64,000 nucleotides of DNA from an uncultured Bacteroidales bacterium (lineage in GTDB: Bacteria > Bacteroidota > Bacteroidia > Bacteroidales > UBA932), in contig CAMVKH010000001.1 of assembly GCA_947168065.1 (NCBI GenBank), positions 310,001-374,000 of the forward strand, given 5' to 3'. This document shows positions 24,226 to 33,379 of the stretch, piece after piece; positions within the stretch are counted from its first letter, which is position 1, and each line of letters opens with the position of its first letter. Position numbers and translations under genes: made by a program. A model generated the notes under the pieces. It was not told the origin of the DNA and did no database searches. It saw only the letters and a list, made by a program, of their open reading frames with translations.

Positions 24226-26682
24226 ATGAAACGACTCATCCTCCTCAGCTTTGCCGCGCTGCTCCTGTGCGGCGCGGCCTCGGCCCAGGAGCCGAATTAT
24301 GCCCTGGCCGACCAGTTTTCCGCCAAGAAGGTGAACAACATGGTCTTCAGCACCGCGATCCGTCCCAACTGGTTCAAGAACTCCGACAAGTTCTGGTACG
24401 AGTGGAAGACGTCCGAAGGCACGGAATACTACATCGTCGATCCCGTGGCCAAGACCCAGGTCAAGGCCTTCGATATGGAGCGCCTCGCCATGGAGGTTTC
24501 CGCCATCGTCAAGGATCCGTTCGATGCCAAGCACCTGCCGCTCCGCAAACTTGAGTTGAAGGACGACAACAAGTTCACCTTCGAGGTCCAGAGCACCGAG
24601 ATGGTGGAGAAGAAGGAAAAGAAGAAGAACGACGCCGATACCACGAAGGCCAAGCCCAAGGGCAAGCCTCAGAAAGAGAAGAAGATGTACCGTTTCGAGT
24701 ATATCCTCGCCACGGGCAAACTCGTGGATGTGACCGAGAATGAGGAGGAGAAGGACTATCCGATGTGGGCCTGCATCTCCCCTGACGGGAAGAAGGCCGT
24801 CTATTCCAAGGGCTATGACCTGTACTGGATGGACATCGACGACGTGAAGAAGCTGATGGAGGACGAGAAGGACTCCACCGTGGTGGACCACCGCCTGACC
24901 TGCGACGGCACCAAGGATTTCTACTGGGGCGGCAGCAACTATCGCGGCGCAGAGGTCAAGGATACGACCCGGCGCATGCCCAACTACGTGATGTGGTCGC
25001 CCGACTCGAAGCACTTCGCCGTCACGAAATACGACATGTCCAAGGTGAAGGATCTCTGGGTCATCAACTCCGTGGCCCAGCCGCGTCCGACCCTGCAGAC
25101 CTACAAGTATCAGATGCCCGGTGAGCCCGGCCCCGTGGACCATCTCTTCCTCTTCGATATGACGGACGGGAGCTGCCGCGAGATCGACATCACCGCCTAC
25201 AAGGACCAGGACACCGATGTCCTGCGTCGCACCGGCAAGAACGTCGACCGTTATGACGACTGGCGCAAGAGCATCTGGATGGGTGACAACGACGGCTTCT
25301 ATATGATCCGCCGCAGCCGCGACCTCAAGCGCACCGACCTGGTCCGCATCGACGTGAAGGCAGACACGGCCCGTACCATCATCCACGAGACCCTCAACAC
25401 TTATGTGGAAACCCGCACGCCCCGTTTCATCAATGGCGGCAAGGAAGTCATCTGGTGGAGCGAGCGCAACGGCTGGGCCCAGTTGTATCTCTATGGCGCA
25501 GACGGCACGCTGAAGCACCCGATTACCAACGGTGCCTTCCACGTGGAAGACGTGCTGGCCGTCGATGAGGCCACCCGCACCGTTTACTTCCAGGCCATGG
25601 GCGTGAACAAGGACGAGAATCCCTACAACGGACACGTGTTCCGCATCGGTCTCGACGGAAGCGGCATGAAACAGCTCGACGACGCGAACTACAACTCCAA
25701 CTCCGTGAGTTTCAGCGACGATGCCAAGTTCTTCGTAAGCAACTTCTCGCGCGTGGATTCTACGCCGCAGAGCGCCCTCTACGATGCCACGGGCCGCAAG
25801 ACCCCGCTCCAGGAAGCCGATCTTTCGCTGCTCTTCGCAGCCGGCTACAAGTTCCCCACCCCGTTCAAGGTGAAGGCTGCCGACGGCATCACCGACCTCT
25901 ACGGTTATATGTACAAGCCGTTCGACTTCGATTCCACGAAGACCTACCCGATCATCGACTACGTGTACCCGGGCCCGCAGGTCGAAGGCAACTCCGAAGC
26001 CTGGTCGAAGGGCTTCACCCGCACCGACCGTCTCGCCCAGATCGGCTTCATTGTCATCACCGTGGGCAACCGCGGCGGTCACCCGAACCGTTCGAAGTGG
26101 TACCACAACTTCGGCTACGGCAACCTGCGCGACTACGGCCTGGAAGACCAGAAATACGCCATCCAGCAGCTGGCTTCGCGCTATAAGTTCATCGATATCA
26201 ACCGGGTGGGTATCCACGGTCACAGCGGCGGCGGCTTCATGTCCACCGCGGCCATCCTCAAGTACCCCGACTTCTTCAAGGCAGCCGTCTCCTGCGCCGG
26301 CAACCACGACAACAGCATCTACAACCGCTGGTGGAGCGAGCAGCACCACGGCATCCTCGAAGAGATTACGGCGGCAGGCGACACCACCTTCAAGTACTCC
26401 ATCGACAAGAACCAGGACATCGCCGGCAACCTCAAGGGACACCTGATGCTGGTGACGGGCGACATCGACGACAACGTGAGCCCGAGCAACACCATCCGCG
26501 TGGTCAACGCCCTGATCCGGGCCAACAAGCGCTTCGAGATGCTCGTCCTCCCGGGCCAGCGCCATGGCTTCGGCGATATGAACGAGTACTTCTTCTGGCG
26601 GATGGCCGACTGGTACAGCGAATGGCTCCTCGGCACTTCGCACCGCGACCAGGTGGATATCCGCGAGCTGAACAATGATTGA
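24226..26682 (+). CDS. S9 family prolyl-oligopeptidase/DPP-IV-like peptidase
   Basis: The product has 818 residues. It has a signal peptide (LILLSFAALLLCGAASAQ), an N-terminal beta-propeller region (about 60-530) and a C-terminal alpha/beta-hydrolase domain. The catalytic triad is visible: HGHSGGGF (Ser667), GDIDDNVSP (Asp748/749) and GQRHGF (His780). It probably removes dipeptides in the periplasm, feeding on products of secreted proteases such as those nearby. The Lys/Glu-rich stretch EKKEKKKNDADTTKAKPKGK (about 128-147) inside the propeller is an unusual low-complexity insertion. TAACTTTA at 24186 is a near-match to the -7 box. A strong terminator follows. Confidence 0.94.
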   Translation: MKRLILLSFAALLLCGAASAQEPNYALADQFSAKKVNNMVFSTAIRPNWFKNSDKFWYEWKTSEGTEYYIVDPVAKTQVKAFDMERLAMEVSAIVKDPFDAKHLPLRKLELKDDNKFTFEVQSTEMVEKKEKKKNDADTTKAKPKGKPQKEKKMYRFEYILATGKLVDVTENEEEKDYPMWACISPDGKKAVYSKGYDLYWMDIDDVKKLMEDEKDSTVVDHRLTCDGTKDFYWGGSNYRGAEVKDTTRRMPNYVMWSPDSKHFAVTKYDMSKVKDLWVINSVAQPRPTLQTYKYQMPGEPGPVDHLFLFDMTDGSCREIDITAYKDQDTDVLRRTGKNVDRYDDWRKSIWMGDNDGFYMIRRSRDLKRTDLVRIDVKADTARTIIHETLNTYVETRTPRFINGGKEVIWWSERNGWAQLYLYGADGTLKHPITNGAFHVEDVLAVDEATRTVYFQAMGVNKDENPYNGHVFRIGLDGSGMKQLDDANYNSNSVSFSDDAKFFVSNFSRVDSTPQSALYDATGRKTPLQEADLSLLFAAGYKFPTPFKVKAADGITDLYGYMYKPFDFDSTKTYPIIDYVYPGPQVEGNSEAWSKGFTRTDRLAQIGFIVITVGNRGGHPNRSKWYHNFGYGNLRDYGLEDQKYAIQQLASRYKFIDINRVGIHGHSGGGFMSTAAILKYPDFFKAAVSCAGNHDNSIYNRWWSEQHHGILEEITAAGDTTFKYSIDKNQDIAGNLKGHLMLVTGDIDDNVSPSNTIRVVNALIRANKRFEMLVLPGQRHGFGDMNEYFFWRMADWYSEWLLGTSHRDQVDIRELNND

Positions 26683-26688
26683 CAGCGC

Positions 26689-26727
26689 AGAGCCCCGGCC
26701 CGAAGCCGGGGCTCTGGCTTCTTTTTT
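26689..26727 (+). terminator. Intrinsic terminator after the S9 peptidase
   Basis: AGAGCCCCGGC (26689-26699) and GCCGGGGCTCT (26705-26715) form an 11-bp perfect stem with a 5-base loop, followed by GGCTTC and a run of T. Confidence 0.9.
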
Positions 26728-26768
26728 GCAAAACAGTTTTTTCGTAATCGTCAAAAAACCGGAGAACC

Positions 26769-27965
26769 ATGAAAAAGATTGCTTTGCTTTCCCTCTTGAC
26801 TGCCGTCGGCCTTTCGGCACAGCCCCTCCAGCTCACGCCGGAGCAGAAGGCGCTGGCCAGCGCCGGCAACGATTTTTCCTTCCGCTTCCTGCAGCAGATC
26901 GACAAGAACGCGGAAAGTGACTGGTTTGTCTCGCCGACGAGCCTCCAGATGCTTCTCAACGTCATCCTCAACGGCGCCCAGGGCGCCACGGCTGAGGAAA
27001 TCTCCCGCACCCTCGGGTTCGACGTGTCCCAACTGGACGAGCTCAACAAGTTGAGCTGCACGCTGCTCGAGAAGCTTCCCAAACTCGACCCGGCCACGAA
27101 GCTGACCATCGGCAACGCCGTGTTCGTCAACAAGATATACCCTATCAACAAGGAATACAAGAATCTGGTCGAACGCTACTACGACGCCGAAGTCGAGAAT
27201 CTCGATTTCAAGAACGAGAAGGGCACGCTGCGCTCCATCAACGGCTGGGCCTCCAAGCAGACCAACGGAATGATTCCCCAGGTTCTCGAAAGCGTCGAGG
27301 CCGAGATGTTCGCATATCTGCTCAACGCCCTGTATTTCAAGGGCACCTGGACATCGCCCTTCAACAAGAAGTGGTCGAAGGAGCGTCCTTTCCGTCTGGA
27401 ATCGGGAAAGGAAAAGCAGGTCTGGATGATGGAAAAGGAGCAGAAATATGCGTATGGTGAGAACGAAATCGCCCAGCGGATCCGCATTCCCTACGGCAAA
27501 GGCAACTACGCGATGTACGTATTCCTGCCGAAGAAAGGCCACACGGTGGAAGAAGTCATCGCCTCGCTTGACGGTGCCTCCTGGGATGATCTTCGCAGCC
27601 ACATGTATTCCGAAGACAAGGTCAATCTCTGGCTGCCGCGCTTCGAGACGAAGTACCACGTCAAGCTCAACGATATCCTCTGCGATATGGGTATGCCGGG
27701 CTCTTTCAGGACGGGTGCGGATTTCAAGGCCATGTCGCCCAACGCGGCATACCTCGACTTCGTGCAGCAGGATGCCATCATCAAGGTAGATGAGGAAGGC
27801 TCCGAAGCCGCCGCCGTCACCATCGGCGGGATGATGGGGGCCACGGCCGTACCGACTCCGCCGAAGATTATCGATTTCCACTGTGACCACCCGTTCCTCT
27901 ATATGATCACGGAGGCCAGCACAGGAGCGGTTCTCTTCGCCGGAAAGTACACCGGAAAAGAATAA
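26769..27965 (+). CDS. Serpin 1 (secreted)
   Basis: The product has 398 residues, full serpin length, with a signal peptide (ALLSLLTAVGLSAQ) and no lipobox. FVSPTSLQMLLNVILNGAQG, INGWASKQTNGMIP and LNALYFKGTW are serpin signatures. The hinge EEGSEAAAV is of the inhibitory type (small residues at P12-P9), so it should trap serine or cysteine proteases. The reactive loop ends TIGGMMGATAVPTPP; counting 17 residues from the hinge Glu puts P1 near the Met-Met-Gly-Ala stretch. The C-terminal signature DHPFLYMITE follows. It is the first gene of a serpin-serpin-sigma-barrel row and lies just behind a terminator. I see no TAnnTTTG box in its 40-base leader. Confidence 0.93.
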   Translation: MKKIALLSLLTAVGLSAQPLQLTPEQKALASAGNDFSFRFLQQIDKNAESDWFVSPTSLQMLLNVILNGAQGATAEEISRTLGFDVSQLDELNKLSCTLLEKLPKLDPATKLTIGNAVFVNKIYPINKEYKNLVERYYDAEVENLDFKNEKGTLRSINGWASKQTNGMIPQVLESVEAEMFAYLLNALYFKGTWTSPFNKKWSKERPFRLESGKEKQVWMMEKEQKYAYGENEIAQRIRIPYGKGNYAMYVFLPKKGHTVEEVIASLDGASWDDLRSHMYSEDKVNLWLPRFETKYHVKLNDILCDMGMPGSFRTGADFKAMSPNAAYLDFVQQDAIIKVDEEGSEAAAVTIGGMMGATAVPTPPKIIDFHCDHPFLYMITEASTGAVLFAGKYTGKE

Positions 27966-27971
27966 TGCTTC

Positions 27972-28005
27972 GGGGACGCAAGGATTTGCGTCCCCCTGCA
28001 TTTGG
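27972..28005 (+). promoter_or_regulatory. Hairpin and ECF-type promoter motif before serpin 2
   Basis: GGGGACGCAA-GGAT-TTGCGTCCCC (27972-27995) is a perfect 10-bp stem without a T-run. Overlapping it, ACGCAAG at 27976 and CATTTGG at 27999 (offset 23) fit the motif seen before other genes of this set; ATG 28023 is 17 bases later. It could be both the end of the serpin 1 transcript and a new start. Confidence 0.45.
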
Positions 28006-28022
28006 TCTATAAAACGCATGAC

Positions 28023-29288
28023 ATGAAAAAGAAATACGTATTGATGGCAGCGTTCATCGCTGCTTTTTTCTCTTTGCTGGGCTCCTGCTCCCCGCTTGAG
28101 AACGTCCCTGAGGATCCTGAGGACAACGGAGAAAATCCCTATACCCCTATCTCCCTCACCACCAAGCAGACCGGCTTCGTGCAAGCCGGCAACGCCTTCG
28201 CCGGCCGTTTCATCGACATGATTGACGAAAACGCCGGCAAGAATAATCAGGACGAATGGATCGTCTCGCCGCTGAGCCTGCAGATCGCGCTCGGAATGCT
28301 GCTCAACGGCGCCCAGGGTGAGACGGCCACCGAGATCTGCCAGACCCTGGGCTACGGAGAAGGCGAGACCGCCGAAGTCAACGCGTGGTGCAAGCTCATG
28401 CTCGAACAGTTGCCGAAACTCGACAAGAAGACGGATCTGTCCCTGGCCGACGCCATCTTCTACAACAAGAAGATTACGCTCAAAGGCCCATACCGGGACG
28501 TCGTCGAGTCCAACTATAAGGCCTCCCTTGAAGCCCTGGATTTCTCCCAGACGAAAGCTGCTGCCGACGTCATCAACGCCTGGTGCGACAAGCAGACGAA
28601 AGGCTTGATTCCACACGTCATCGACGAGGTGAGCCCCTCGATGCTGGCCTATCTGGTCAACGCACTCTACTTCAAGGGGAAATGGGCAAATCCTTTCGCC
28701 AAGTCAGCCACAAACGACGAAACTTTCACCGATGAAAGCGGCAAGAAAGGCAAGGTCAAGATGATGAAACTCGACGGCAAGGAGTTCAACTATGACGAAA
28801 ACGACCTGTGGCAAGCCATCCGGCTGCCCTATGGCAACGGGGCCTTTTCTATGACCGTGCTACTCCCCAAAAAAGGGCATACCGTACGCGAAATCACCGC
28901 CGCGTTGGCGAAGAATCCATACGTAGTCCCGTATGGGAAGGCCAAGGCCGACCTCTGGCTCCCTGCTTTCGAGACCAAATACAACATCGGGCTCAACAAC
29001 ATCCTCAATGACATGGGCATGCAGCGCGCCTTTGACCCGCGTTTCGCCGATTTCCTCGCCATGAGCGACTACGACAGCTTCGTCAGTTTCGTGCAGCAAG
29101 ATGCTGTCATCAAGGTCAACGAAGAAGGCAGCGAAGCAGCAGCTGTGACGATCATAGGGATGGAAGCAACCTATATCCCCCAGCAGCCTCAGAAAGTGGT
29201 CTTCCACGCCGACCATCCGTTCCTCTACCTGATTACCGAATCGAGCACCGGAACCATCTTGTTTGCCGGAAAGTATGCCGGGAAATAA
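28023..29288 (+). CDS. Serpin 2 (lipoprotein)
   Basis: The product has 421 residues from ATG 28023, which gives a lipoprotein signal (FFSLLGSC). An acidic tether (VPEDPEDNGENP) precedes the serpin body: VSPLSLQIALGMLLNGAQG, INAWCDKQTKGLIP and VNALYFKGKWANPF. The hinge EEGSEAAAV is inhibitory; the loop continues TIIGMEATYIPQQPQ, with P1 probably near Thr or Tyr. Anchored on the outer membrane, it would shield the cell from proteases or control its own. The next gene, sigma factor 1, starts 13 bases after the stop, so inhibitor and regulator are probably cotranscribed. Confidence 0.93.
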   Translation: MKKKYVLMAAFIAAFFSLLGSCSPLENVPEDPEDNGENPYTPISLTTKQTGFVQAGNAFAGRFIDMIDENAGKNNQDEWIVSPLSLQIALGMLLNGAQGETATEICQTLGYGEGETAEVNAWCKLMLEQLPKLDKKTDLSLADAIFYNKKITLKGPYRDVVESNYKASLEALDFSQTKAAADVINAWCDKQTKGLIPHVIDEVSPSMLAYLVNALYFKGKWANPFAKSATNDETFTDESGKKGKVKMMKLDGKEFNYDENDLWQAIRLPYGNGAFSMTVLLPKKGHTVREITAALAKNPYVVPYGKAKADLWLPAFETKYNIGLNNILNDMGMQRAFDPRFADFLAMSDYDSFVSFVQQDAVIKVNEEGSEAAAVTIIGMEATYIPQQPQKVVFHADHPFLYLITESSTGTILFAGKYAGK

Positions 29289-29301
29289 ATAACTGGGTCG
29301 G

Positions 29302-29868
29302 ATGATTCCCGCCACTGCAGAGAAGGAAAAAGAGTTGATTGAAGCGCTTCGCAGGGGCAAGTCTTCTGCTAAGCGGGCTTTCTACGAGCAGTTCTACCGC
29401 TACCTGGCTGCCGTATGCGCCCGCTACGTCCCAACCGACGAGGATGTGAAAGACCTTCTGCAGGACGTATTCCTCAAGATCTTCAACCGCTTCGGCAGTT
29501 TCGAGCACCGGGGTCCCGGTTCACTGCAGGCCTGGAGCCGGAAGATCGCCGTCAATGAGGCGCTGCAGTTCCTGCGCGCCGCCAAACGGATGCCCACCAC
29601 TCCCATCGAGGCCACGGGCGACCTGCCGGAGCCGGACCCCACGCCCGATGTGTCAGACATTCCGCAGCGCGTGCTGCTCGAGATGGTCCGCCGCCTGCCC
29701 CAGCGATACCGGGCCGTCTTCAACCTCTACATCTTCGAGGAAAAGAGTCACCAGGAAATTGCACAGCTGCTGCAGATCCAGCCCGGCACCTCCGCCTCGA
29801 ATCTCCACCGGGCCAAAGCCCTGCTCTGCCAGTGGATCCACGAATACCGAAAAAAGCAAGAATCATGA
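29302..29868 (+). CDS. ECF-type RNA polymerase sigma factor (1)
   Basis: The product has 188 residues. Region 2 is FYEQFYRYLAAVCARYV and EDVKDLLQDVFLKIF; region 4 is LPQRYRAVFNLYIFEEKSHQ followed by IAQLLQI and ASNLHRAKALL. It recruits RNA polymerase to a special promoter set. The stop overlaps the next gene (ATGA), which encodes a protein with a short cytoplasmic head and one membrane segment, the likely anti-sigma partner. It is closely similar to sigma factor 2 (34878-35462): both start MIPATAE. Confidence 0.94.
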   Translation: MIPATAEKEKELIEALRRGKSSAKRAFYEQFYRYLAAVCARYVPTDEDVKDLLQDVFLKIFNRFGSFEHRGPGSLQAWSRKIAVNEALQFLRAAKRMPTTPIEATGDLPEPDPTPDVSDIPQRVLLEMVRRLPQRYRAVFNLYIFEEKSHQEIAQLLQIQPGTSASNLHRAKALLCQWIHEYRKKQES

Positions 29869-31052
29869 AAGACAACTGGATCAAACCCTTCCAAGAACGT
29901 CTCGGCGACTATGAGATGGATGTCGCGGTGCCCGCCGCGATGCCCGGACGCCGCAAGGTCCTGCCCTGGCTGCTGCCCGCTGCCGCAGCCGCCGCTCTCG
30001 CCCTGTTCCTGCTGCTGCCCGGACGCCGTTCGACCGGCAATCCCCTGTCCGCTACCCAGTCCATCGCAGAGGCACTGCCCCAGGTGCAGGTACCTCAGCC
30101 TGATCTGTCCGCTTCCCGCTTGCTTCCCCTCCGCTCCCTGCATCCATCCAGCGTAATCCCCGCCCTTCCCGTCACGCCCGCCCAGAATAATACCGAAAGA
30201 AACGAACCAACGACAGAGACAGCTCCCGTAATCGATTCTCCTTCTGAGAATACGCCTGCATCCGATCCAGTCTCACCGGGAGCCGACAAGCCAGTCACCG
30301 GAGCAACCGAAATCTGGCCCGACCCGTGGCCCGAAGAACCTGTAAAAGCCCGGAGCGGCGGTTTTTCCGCCAAACTCTACGCCGGCAATTTCTCCACGGG
30401 AGAGGCACAGTTCCAATCCACGCCCGATATAACGTCGATGAGAAATGCAATGGCTGAATTTGCCATGATGGATTCCAGCAATGACGGACTGTTCGGCAAT
30501 TCCATCAAAGAAGTCAAACACGCGGTCAACGTCACGGAGATGCCCAACCAGGAAACCGTCTGCGACCTGCCGCTTAAAGCCGGTATTTCCTTCCGATACG
30601 ACTTCTCCCCCCGCGTGGGCATCGAAAGCGGCCTGACGTATGGCTACCATCATGCCAAGCAATCCTATAGCGGAAACCTGTCCGGCAGTTACTATCGTGA
30701 CTACCGGATGCACTACATCGGCATCCCGCTCAAAGCCAACTTCACGTTGACACGCTGGGATAGAGCAGCCTTATATCTGAATCTCGGAGGCGAAGCCGAA
30801 CTTCTGGCCGGCGGAAGCATTGTGGCCATCGACGGCGTGACACGCAACAGCACAGCCATCCGCGAGCATCCGTTCCAACTGGCCGTAATCGGCGGCGCCG
30901 GCGCCGAATTCTTCTTCACCCGCCACCTCGGTCTCTACGCCGAACCCGGCCTCGCCTGGCACCCGGAACCCTCCAGCTCCCTCCCCAGCTACTACCGCGA
31001 CCACCCTTGGTCCTTCGACCTGCGTGTCGGCTTGCGGTTCCGGTTGGATTAG
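29865..31052 (+). CDS. Sigma-coupled membrane-anchored beta-barrel protein (1)
   Basis: The product has 395 residues from ATG 29865, overlapping the sigma gene by 4 bases. A short head (MKDNWIKPFQERLGDYEMD) precedes one transmembrane segment (LPWLLPAAAAAALALFLLL, about 27-45). A Pro/Thr/Glu-rich linker runs to about 165, and a barrel-like domain of alternating strands (GIESGLTYGYHH, HYIGIPLKANFTL, LGLYAEPGLAWHP) ends RVGLRFRLD. Head and helix suit an anti-sigma factor in the inner membrane; the end suits an outer-membrane or porin-like barrel. Two further sigma genes in the window have the same kind of partner. The function is inferred from position only. Confidence 0.78.
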   Translation: MKDNWIKPFQERLGDYEMDVAVPAAMPGRRKVLPWLLPAAAAAALALFLLLPGRRSTGNPLSATQSIAEALPQVQVPQPDLSASRLLPLRSLHPSSVIPALPVTPAQNNTERNEPTTETAPVIDSPSENTPASDPVSPGADKPVTGATEIWPDPWPEEPVKARSGGFSAKLYAGNFSTGEAQFQSTPDITSMRNAMAEFAMMDSSNDGLFGNSIKEVKHAVNVTEMPNQETVCDLPLKAGISFRYDFSPRVGIESGLTYGYHHAKQSYSGNLSGSYYRDYRMHYIGIPLKANFTLTRWDRAALYLNLGGEAELLAGGSIVAIDGVTRNSTAIREHPFQLAVIGGAGAEFFFTRHLGLYAEPGLAWHPEPSSSLPSYYRDHPWSFDLRVGLRFRLD

Positions 31053-31066
31053 ACCCTGTTCTTTAC

Positions 31067-32296
31067 CTAATCTCCTTTGTAACAACCGGCAAACAGGATG
31101 GCTTCGGTGCTAAACTCTCTTATTATAAATAAGAACGGGTGATCAGCGTGGAAGGTGGAAAAACGTGGAGGTCCCGGACTTCCATACAGGCCGGAAAGAG
31201 TGACCGCGGAAGCTTCAGCGCCGCTTTCATCTACAATGATCCTGCATTTCTGCTTGACGATATCGAAAGAAGAAACGCCATCAGCGAATGCGGAGAAATC
31301 ACCATTACTGAAAATCTTGTCCATCCCCATTCGAGAGAGCACCTCATTCTGGACCAAGTCGCTCTCAACTTCGAATTTTGGGATCCATAGATCAACCTTC
31401 ATCGAAAGCCTGTTCGCTTGTATGCCTTTCCATTCCTGATAATCCAATTTCGCCAGGACATCGCTCAAGCGAAAGCCCTCTTTCGGCAGAATGATATCCA
31501 TGGCAAACATTCCTATTCCTCTATTATCGCCATAGACCAGACTCACTACCTGGCAATACTCATTCTCCCCGCACAAAAAGAACTTGTCAGACAGTTTCAT
31601 CATCTTGACTTTTGTCTGCTTGCCCGATTCCAGATAGAATGTCTCTGAAGCCGTATCCTTTTTCGGGAATTTTTCCGCCCAGGTACTTTTGAAATAGAGC
31701 GCATTCAGCAAGATTGCCATCATATTGGGATCGGGCTTCTCTTCGAAGATTTTGGGAATAAGCCCCTGCGTATGCTTGTTACACCAATTGTTTACCTGTT
31801 TGAATGCAGAGGCTTTTGAGAAATCGAGATTCCCCACATCAGCCAGATAGTAATTGCTTACATCCTTTTCATAATTACGCTTGATCGGGAATCCATCCTG
31901 CACAAAGACTGCGTTTGCAATAGCGACATCTGTCTCCGAGTCAACTGCTGGCAACTGTTGTATCAAAGCCAGAAAGAATTCATTGATCTCCTCAATATCC
32001 TGCGTCCCGAGATCGAGTGCCTTATATATCTGGCCGGCTGTTTCCCCTTGTGCTCCATTCAGCAACATGCCCAACATGATCTGCATACTAAGGGGAGAAA
32101 CCAGCCAACTCTTCGATTCAGATGCGGCCACCTCCTGAATGAAATTAAAATCGAAAGAATGACCCGCACTTACATACCCCGTCTGTTTGGTTGTAAGTGT
32201 CACGCCTTTAAAACTCCTTTCTTTCTCCGTCGTATCAAGATTGCTGCATGACACAAACGCGAGCAATACAATTATTAAGATTCCCGCCTTATTCAT
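31067..32296 (-). CDS. Serpin 3 (lipoprotein)
   Basis: The product has 409 residues from ATG 32296, which gives the lipoprotein signal IIVLLAFVSC. Serpin body: VSPLSMQIMLGMLLNGAQG, VNNWCNKHTQGLIP and LNALYFKSTWAEKFP. The hinge DESGAEASAV is somewhat less canonical but still rich in small residues. The loop is short (TLSGLYGSPGPPRF), with P1 probably near Tyr, Gly or Ser. It is transcribed toward barrel gene 1 and separated from it by 14 bases. Its DNA is more A+T-rich than serpins 1 and 2, marking the start of the acquired stretch. Confidence 0.92.
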   Translation of the reverse strand: MNKAGILIIVLLAFVSCSNLDTTEKERSFKGVTLTTKQTGYVSAGHSFDFNFIQEVAASESKSWLVSPLSMQIMLGMLLNGAQGETAGQIYKALDLGTQDIEEINEFFLALIQQLPAVDSETDVAIANAVFVQDGFPIKRNYEKDVSNYYLADVGNLDFSKASAFKQVNNWCNKHTQGLIPKIFEEKPDPNMMAILLNALYFKSTWAEKFPKKDTASETFYLESGKQTKVKMMKLSDKFFLCGENEYCQVVSLVYGDNRGIGMFAMDIILPKEGFRLSDVLAKLDYQEWKGIQANRLSMKVDLWIPKFEVESDLVQNEVLSRMGMDKIFSNGDFSAFADGVSSFDIVKQKCRIIVDESGAEASAVTLSGLYGSPGPPRFSTFHADHPFLFIIREFSTEAILFAGCYKGD

Positions 32297-32400
32297 TTCA
32301 ATTATTTTATCTATGTTCCACAAAGTACGCCTAAATCAGCAAGTTACAAAGGTTATACACATTTTCGTACACAGTTTTGTTCCCTAAAAAGCAAACATAC

Positions 32401-33144
32401 CTAATTCTTAATTTTAGGATTATTACTTGCTCTATAAAGGTTAGACTTCATTATTTGGGACGATAAAAAATGGTACTTCAGTATTAGATACTGCTTTATC
32501 ATAGCATATTCCCTATCGCCAACGGTTGGTCCTATTGTAACAGTCTTAATCAAGCGCAAAACATCGGGTATGTCAATGGTTATTCCTTCTGCAGCAGATT
32601 TCTTGTTTTTAACAATAATAGCTCTGAACTCCGATTCATACTTGAAGGCCTTTCTTTTTAAGAGAAGCAATCGAGCCTTGAACAACTTTGTGCGAATCCC
32701 CAGTCTTGCTCCATCAGTAAATGATATCTTACTTAACGGCCTCTCAATATCTTTAGTTTGCTGATAATCCATTTGGCCTACAAACACATCCATGACACCA
32801 GGCTGTGATACGGCATTCGCTAGAATATCAGCATACTCGTTTCTGTCAAATTCAAGCTTTACAGCGAAATCCTTATCCGAATAAGCTTTCCAAGATGCTT
32901 CACTTGTTGCGACATTTGTGACGCACATACAATATACTCGACCATGCCAAGTAAACTTCTTATTACCAGGATAAATGCCATCAACGAAACGGCGTTCGAA
33001 TGGATCAGGCCATTTTGCTGGATTAGAGAACCACAACTTCTTAGTATCCAACAATTGAAGAGCTCGCTCTAATGGTAAAAACTTTTGTACACATTTAGGA
33101 GCTCGGAAATCTATTTCCGATATATTCAAATATTTGACTGGCAT
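32401..33144 (-). CDS. DUF2971 family protein
   Basis: The product has 247 residues. The order of motifs fits DUF2971: KFLPLERALQLLDTKKLWFSNPAKWPDPFE near the start (split here as the helix LERALQLLDTKKLWFS and the following NPAKWPDPFE), CMCVTNVATSEASWKAYSD in the middle, and KYESEFRAIIV late. The family is scattered in genomic islands and near defence genes; its activity is not established. It has no signal peptide, so it is cytoplasmic. The gene is clearly A+T-rich. Upstream on the same strand is a short coding relic (33171-33368). Confidence 0.82.
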   Translation of the reverse strand: MPVKYLNISEIDFRAPKCVQKFLPLERALQLLDTKKLWFSNPAKWPDPFERRFVDGIYPGNKKFTWHGRVYCMCVTNVATSEASWKAYSDKDFAVKLEFDRNEYADILANAVSQPGVMDVFVGQMDYQQTKDIERPLSKISFTDGARLGIRTKLFKARLLLLKRKAFKYESEFRAIIVKNKKSAAEGITIDIPDVLRLIKTVTIGPTVGDREYAMIKQYLILKYHFLSSQIMKSNLYRASNNPKIKN

Positions 33145-33170
33145 AAATCTATATTATCACTAATGTCCCG

Positions 33171-33368
33171 TTAAGGGATGCTTAAACGTTTATAACTATG
33201 TATGAGTTTTGATTCCATGGCGAAAGAGTGGTCGAGTCCTTCTTTAAATGCTTTCGTATCCCAATCTTGCGTTCTATCTTTAAACAATCTGACGAGAGGA
33301 ATGATTGTGATCGTTTCAACAATAATTCTACGCAAGGTTTGTGACTCACGGCATTTATTATTATCTAA
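33171..33368 (-). pseudogene. Possible coding relic upstream of the DUF2971 gene
   Basis: Between two in-frame stops the minus strand reads 65 codons with coding-like content (ETITIIPLVRLFKDR, then TQDWDTKAFKEGLDHS, ending KRLSIP). There is no ATG near its beginning and the upstream end overlaps the promoter of the C10 protease. It may be the tail of a gene cut off when the protease unit was inserted. I do not recognise the family. Confidence 0.3.
33330..33358 (+). promoter_or_regulatory. ECF-type promoter motif before C10 protease 1
   Basis: ACGCAAG (33330-33336) is followed by CATTTAT at 33352-33358 (offset 22), 21 bases before ATG 33380. ACGCAAG, 13 bases, then GGCATTTATT is shared with C10 protease 2 at identical spacing. 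Confidence 0.65.
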
Positions 33369-33379
33369 TTACTAGACCT

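Noticed and set aside
24178..26820. 880-codon minus-strand frame opposite the S9 peptidase
   Set aside because: Shadow of biased codon use, rich in Val, His, Asp and Gly without order; the plus strand has signal peptide and catalytic triad.
32297..33379. tRNA or small RNA genes in the A+T-rich gaps
   Set aside because: No cloverleaf, CCA end or conserved loop sequences could be found; only promoters, the DUF2971 gene and a coding relic.
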